A stretch of 64,000 nt of DNA, from the NCBI RefSeq assembly GCF_013387465.1, contig NZ_VYGV01000006.1:653638-717637 (forward strand), read 5' to 3'. Position numbers and translations under genes: made by a program. Source of the DNA: Hydrogenophaga aromaticivorans. GTDB taxonomy: Bacteria > Pseudomonadota > Gammaproteobacteria > Burkholderiales > Burkholderiaceae_C. The notes under the pieces are model-generated. The model had not been told where the DNA came from. It saw only the letters and a list, made by a program, of their open reading frames with translations, and ran no database searches. Shown here in pieces: positions 61,951-64,000 of this stretch; position 1 is the first letter of the stretch; each line of letters begins with the position of its first letter.

Positions 61951-63726
61951 TCAGAGGTCTTCGGCGCCCAGCGTCATCTCGGTGATGCCTTTGCCGGCGC
62001 GCACCATGGGAAAGACGTTCTCCGTCGGGTCGGTGCGGAAGTCCATGAAGACCGTGCGGTCCTTGAGCTTGCGCGCCTCGCGCAAGGCACCTTCCACGTC
62101 CTGCGGGCGCTCGATCAGCATGCCAACGTGGCCGTAGGCCTCGGCGAGCTTCACGAAGTTGGGCAGTGCGTCCATGTAGCTGTGGCTGTAGCGGCCCTCG
62201 TAGTCGAGCTCCTGCCACTGGCGCACCATGCCGAGGTAACGGTTGTTGAGCGCCACGATCTTGATCGGCGTGTTGTACTGCAGGCAGGTGGAGAGTTCCT
62301 GGATGCACATCTGCACCGAGCCTTCGCCGGTCACGCAGAACACTTCGCTCTCGGGCTTGGCCAGCTTGATACCCATGGCGTAGGGAATGCCCACGCCCAT
62401 GGTGCCCAGGCCACCGGAGTTGATCCAGCGGCGCGGCTCGTTGAACTTGTAGTACTGCGCGGCCCACATCTGGTGCTGACCCACGTCGGACGTGATGTAG
62501 GCATCGGCGTCCTTGGTCATGTTCCAGAGCGTTTCCACCACGTACTGCGGCTTGATCACGTCCTTGTTGCCGCGGTCGTACTTCAGGCAGTCCGTCGAGC
62601 GCCAGCCTTCGATGGTTTCCCACCACCCCGCCAGCGCCTTTTCATCCGCCCGGATGGTGGTTTCGCGCACCATGTTGATCAGCTCGGTCAGCACATCCTT
62701 CACGTCGCCGACGATCGGCACGTCGACCTTGACGCGCTTGGAGATGCTCGACGGGTCGATGTCGATGTGGATGATCTTGCGTTCGTTCTGCGCGAAGTGC
62801 TTGGGATTGCCGATCACGCGGTCATCAAAGCGCGCGCCCACGGCCAGCAGCACATCGCAGTTCTGCATCGCGTTGTTGGCTTCCACCGTGCCGTGCATGC
62901 CCAGCATGCCAAGGAACTTGCGGTCGGAGGCGGGATAGGCACCCAGGCCCATAAGCGTGTTGGTGACGGGATAGCCCAGCAAGTCCACCAGCGTGCGCAG
63001 TTCCTGCACCGCATTGCCCAGCAGCACGCCGCCACCGGTGTAGATGTAGGGACGCTTCGCCGTCAGGAGCAGTTGCAGGGCCTTGCGGATCTGGCCGCCG
63101 TGGCCCTTGCGCACCGGGTTGTACGAACGCATCTCGACCGACTCGGGGTAGCCGGCGAAGGCGGTCTTGTTGAATGACACGTCTTTCGGGATGTCCACCA
63201 CCACGGGGCCGGGACGGCCGGTGCGCGCGATGTGGAAGGCCTTCTTCATCACCATGGCCAGGTCACGCACATCCTTCACCAGGAAGTTGTGCTTGACGAT
63301 GGGGCGCGTGATGCCGACGGTGTCGCACTCTTGGAAGGCGTCCAGCCCGATCGCGGCCGTGGGCACCTGGCCGGCGATGATCACCATCGGGATGCTGTCC
63401 ATGTAGGCGGTGGCGATGCCGGTCACGGCATTGGTCAGGCCAGGGCCCGAGGTGACCAGGGACACGCCCACATCGCCCGTGGCGCGGGCATAGCCGTCGG
63501 CGGCGTGCACAGCGGCCTGCTCATGCCGCACCAGCACGTGCTGGATGGTGTCCTGCTTGTAGAAAGCGTCGTAGATATGCAGCACAGCACCGCCGGGGTA
63601 GCCCCAGATGTACTTCACGCCTTCGGCCTGAAGGGCCTTGACGAGGATCTCTGCGCCGCGGAGTTCTTGGGTGGCTGCGCCGTGGGCAGCGGCAGCGGAG
63701 GCCAGTTCGGCCTTGTTGATTTCCAT
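61951..63726 (-). CDS. ilvB: Acetolactate synthase large (catalytic) subunit
   Basis: 591 residues from the ATG at 63726 (MEINKAELASAAAAHG); a longer frame to 63897 lacks family similarity and was rejected. ThDP-dependent enzyme: catalytic glutamate in VLVRHEQAAVHAADGYARA, FAD-binding middle domain (GARFDDRVIGNPKHFAQN), ThDP motif GEGSVQMCIQELSTCLQYN with NNRYLGMVRQWQELDY. It condenses pyruvate with pyruvate or 2-oxobutyrate, the first common step of branched-chain amino acid synthesis. Forms the ilvB-ilvN-ilvC unit. Confidence 0.97.
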   Translation of the reverse strand: MEINKAELASAAAAHGAATQELRGAEILVKALQAEGVKYIWGYPGGAVLHIYDAFYKQDTIQHVLVRHEQAAVHAADGYARATGDVGVSLVTSGPGLTNAVTGIATAYMDSIPMVIIAGQVPTAAIGLDAFQECDTVGITRPIVKHNFLVKDVRDLAMVMKKAFHIARTGRPGPVVVDIPKDVSFNKTAFAGYPESVEMRSYNPVRKGHGGQIRKALQLLLTAKRPYIYTGGGVLLGNAVQELRTLVDLLGYPVTNTLMGLGAYPASDRKFLGMLGMHGTVEANNAMQNCDVLLAVGARFDDRVIGNPKHFAQNERKIIHIDIDPSSISKRVKVDVPIVGDVKDVLTELINMVRETTIRADEKALAGWWETIEGWRSTDCLKYDRGNKDVIKPQYVVETLWNMTKDADAYITSDVGQHQMWAAQYYKFNEPRRWINSGGLGTMGVGIPYAMGIKLAKPESEVFCVTGEGSVQMCIQELSTCLQYNTPIKIVALNNRYLGMVRQWQELDYEGRYSHSYMDALPNFVKLAEAYGHVGMLIERPQDVEGALREARKLKDRTVFMDFRTDPTENVFPMVRAGKGITEMTLGAEDL

Positions 63727-64000
63727 GATGAACCTTTCGAGAATTTCTCTGACGAAATACCTTGGGTGCCCCTCCACCCACTCTTGTGAAGCGGTGTCAG
63801 GACTTGAGGCCAATGGACATGAGCGGACACATACCCCGCCGGACCTTGACCCGTTTGCCTTTTTGAATTGCAGCCTGACATTATCGCACTGCAACACGCC
63901 CTTGCGCCAGCCGGCGACTTGAGCTTTTGAGCAAAACCGGTTGGCTTGGGCCGCAATGCGACAATCCGGAGCCCGTCCTGATCACAAAAAATGACCGAAA
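63727..64000. other. Upstream region of ilvB
   Basis: About 275 bp with no gene that I can support. On the minus strand a -10-like GATAAT is visible about 160 bp before the start, without a good -35. No leader peptide rich in branched-chain codons was found, unlike leuA. Confidence 0.4.

Noticed and set aside
63727..63900. Branched-chain leader peptide or extended N-terminus of the acetolactate synthase
   Set aside because: The upstream frame has no run of Val, Ile or Leu codons, no following terminator and no similarity to the family N-terminus.

Overview
The window is GC-rich DNA from a betaproteobacterium, most likely a Comamonadaceae-type member of the Burkholderiales. I base this on gene content and order (ilvB-ilvN-ilvC, pssA and leuA together; the aat and ate/bpt pair; a PHA synthase) and on a multi-hairpin intergenic repeat of a kind I associate with that family. 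No taxonomic search was possible.

Region 1 (1-21.1 kb) is a catabolic cluster. An acyl-CoA ligase and a TetR regulator diverge from a long run of genes: four acyl-CoA dehydrogenases (one degenerate), thiolase, a FadB/FadJ-type bifunctional enzyme, both subunits of a biotin-dependent acyl-CoA carboxylase, a MoxR ATPase with a VWA partner, a NUDIX-metallo-beta-lactamase fusion, a thioesterase and an AtuA-family protein. A second TetR gene closes the block. The carboxylase and AtuA-like genes point to acyclic terpenoid or other methyl-branched acyl-CoA breakdown, with beta-oxidation enzymes encoded in the same run.

Region 2 (21.2-24.0 kb) is a nest of insertion sequences. An IS110-family remnant was hit by an IS701-family element (TTAG target duplication), which was then hit by an IS30-family element (CAG target duplication). 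Region 3 (24.0-29.4 kb) holds miscellaneous genes: a YjdF/DUF2238 membrane protein with a small membrane partner, a Rieske protein, a PHA synthase-like protein, a frameshifted cation efflux (CDF) gene and an OsmC-like protein.

Region 4 (29.6-50.4 kb) is the most unusual part. A TetR gene with a palindromic operator precedes two LEA/apolipoprotein-like helical-repeat proteins and a coiled-coil protein. These lead into a run of genes almost all joined by start/stop overlaps: an ABC1/UbiB-family kinase, a glycolipid-type glycosyltransferase fused to a permuted papain/LRAT-like domain, a patatin, a prenyl-synthase-like protein that has lost its catalytic aspartates, an RND tripartite pump, two hotdog thioesterases and a YbhGFSR-like HlyD-ABC exporter. 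I infer an envelope-lipid modification and export system that I cannot match to a described one.

Region 5 (50.4-52.3 kb) is an island edge: a fragment of a second tolC-like gene, a tyrosine integrase, three 11-bp iterons and only the 3' part of a tRNA-Asn gene followed by its terminator. To the right (52.3-64 kb) lie ordinary core genes: a secreted lectin-like protein, a VanZ-like protein, aat, ate/bpt, an IclR regulator, a PBP7-type peptidase, leuA with a leader-peptide attenuator, pssA, and ilvC-ilvN-ilvB.
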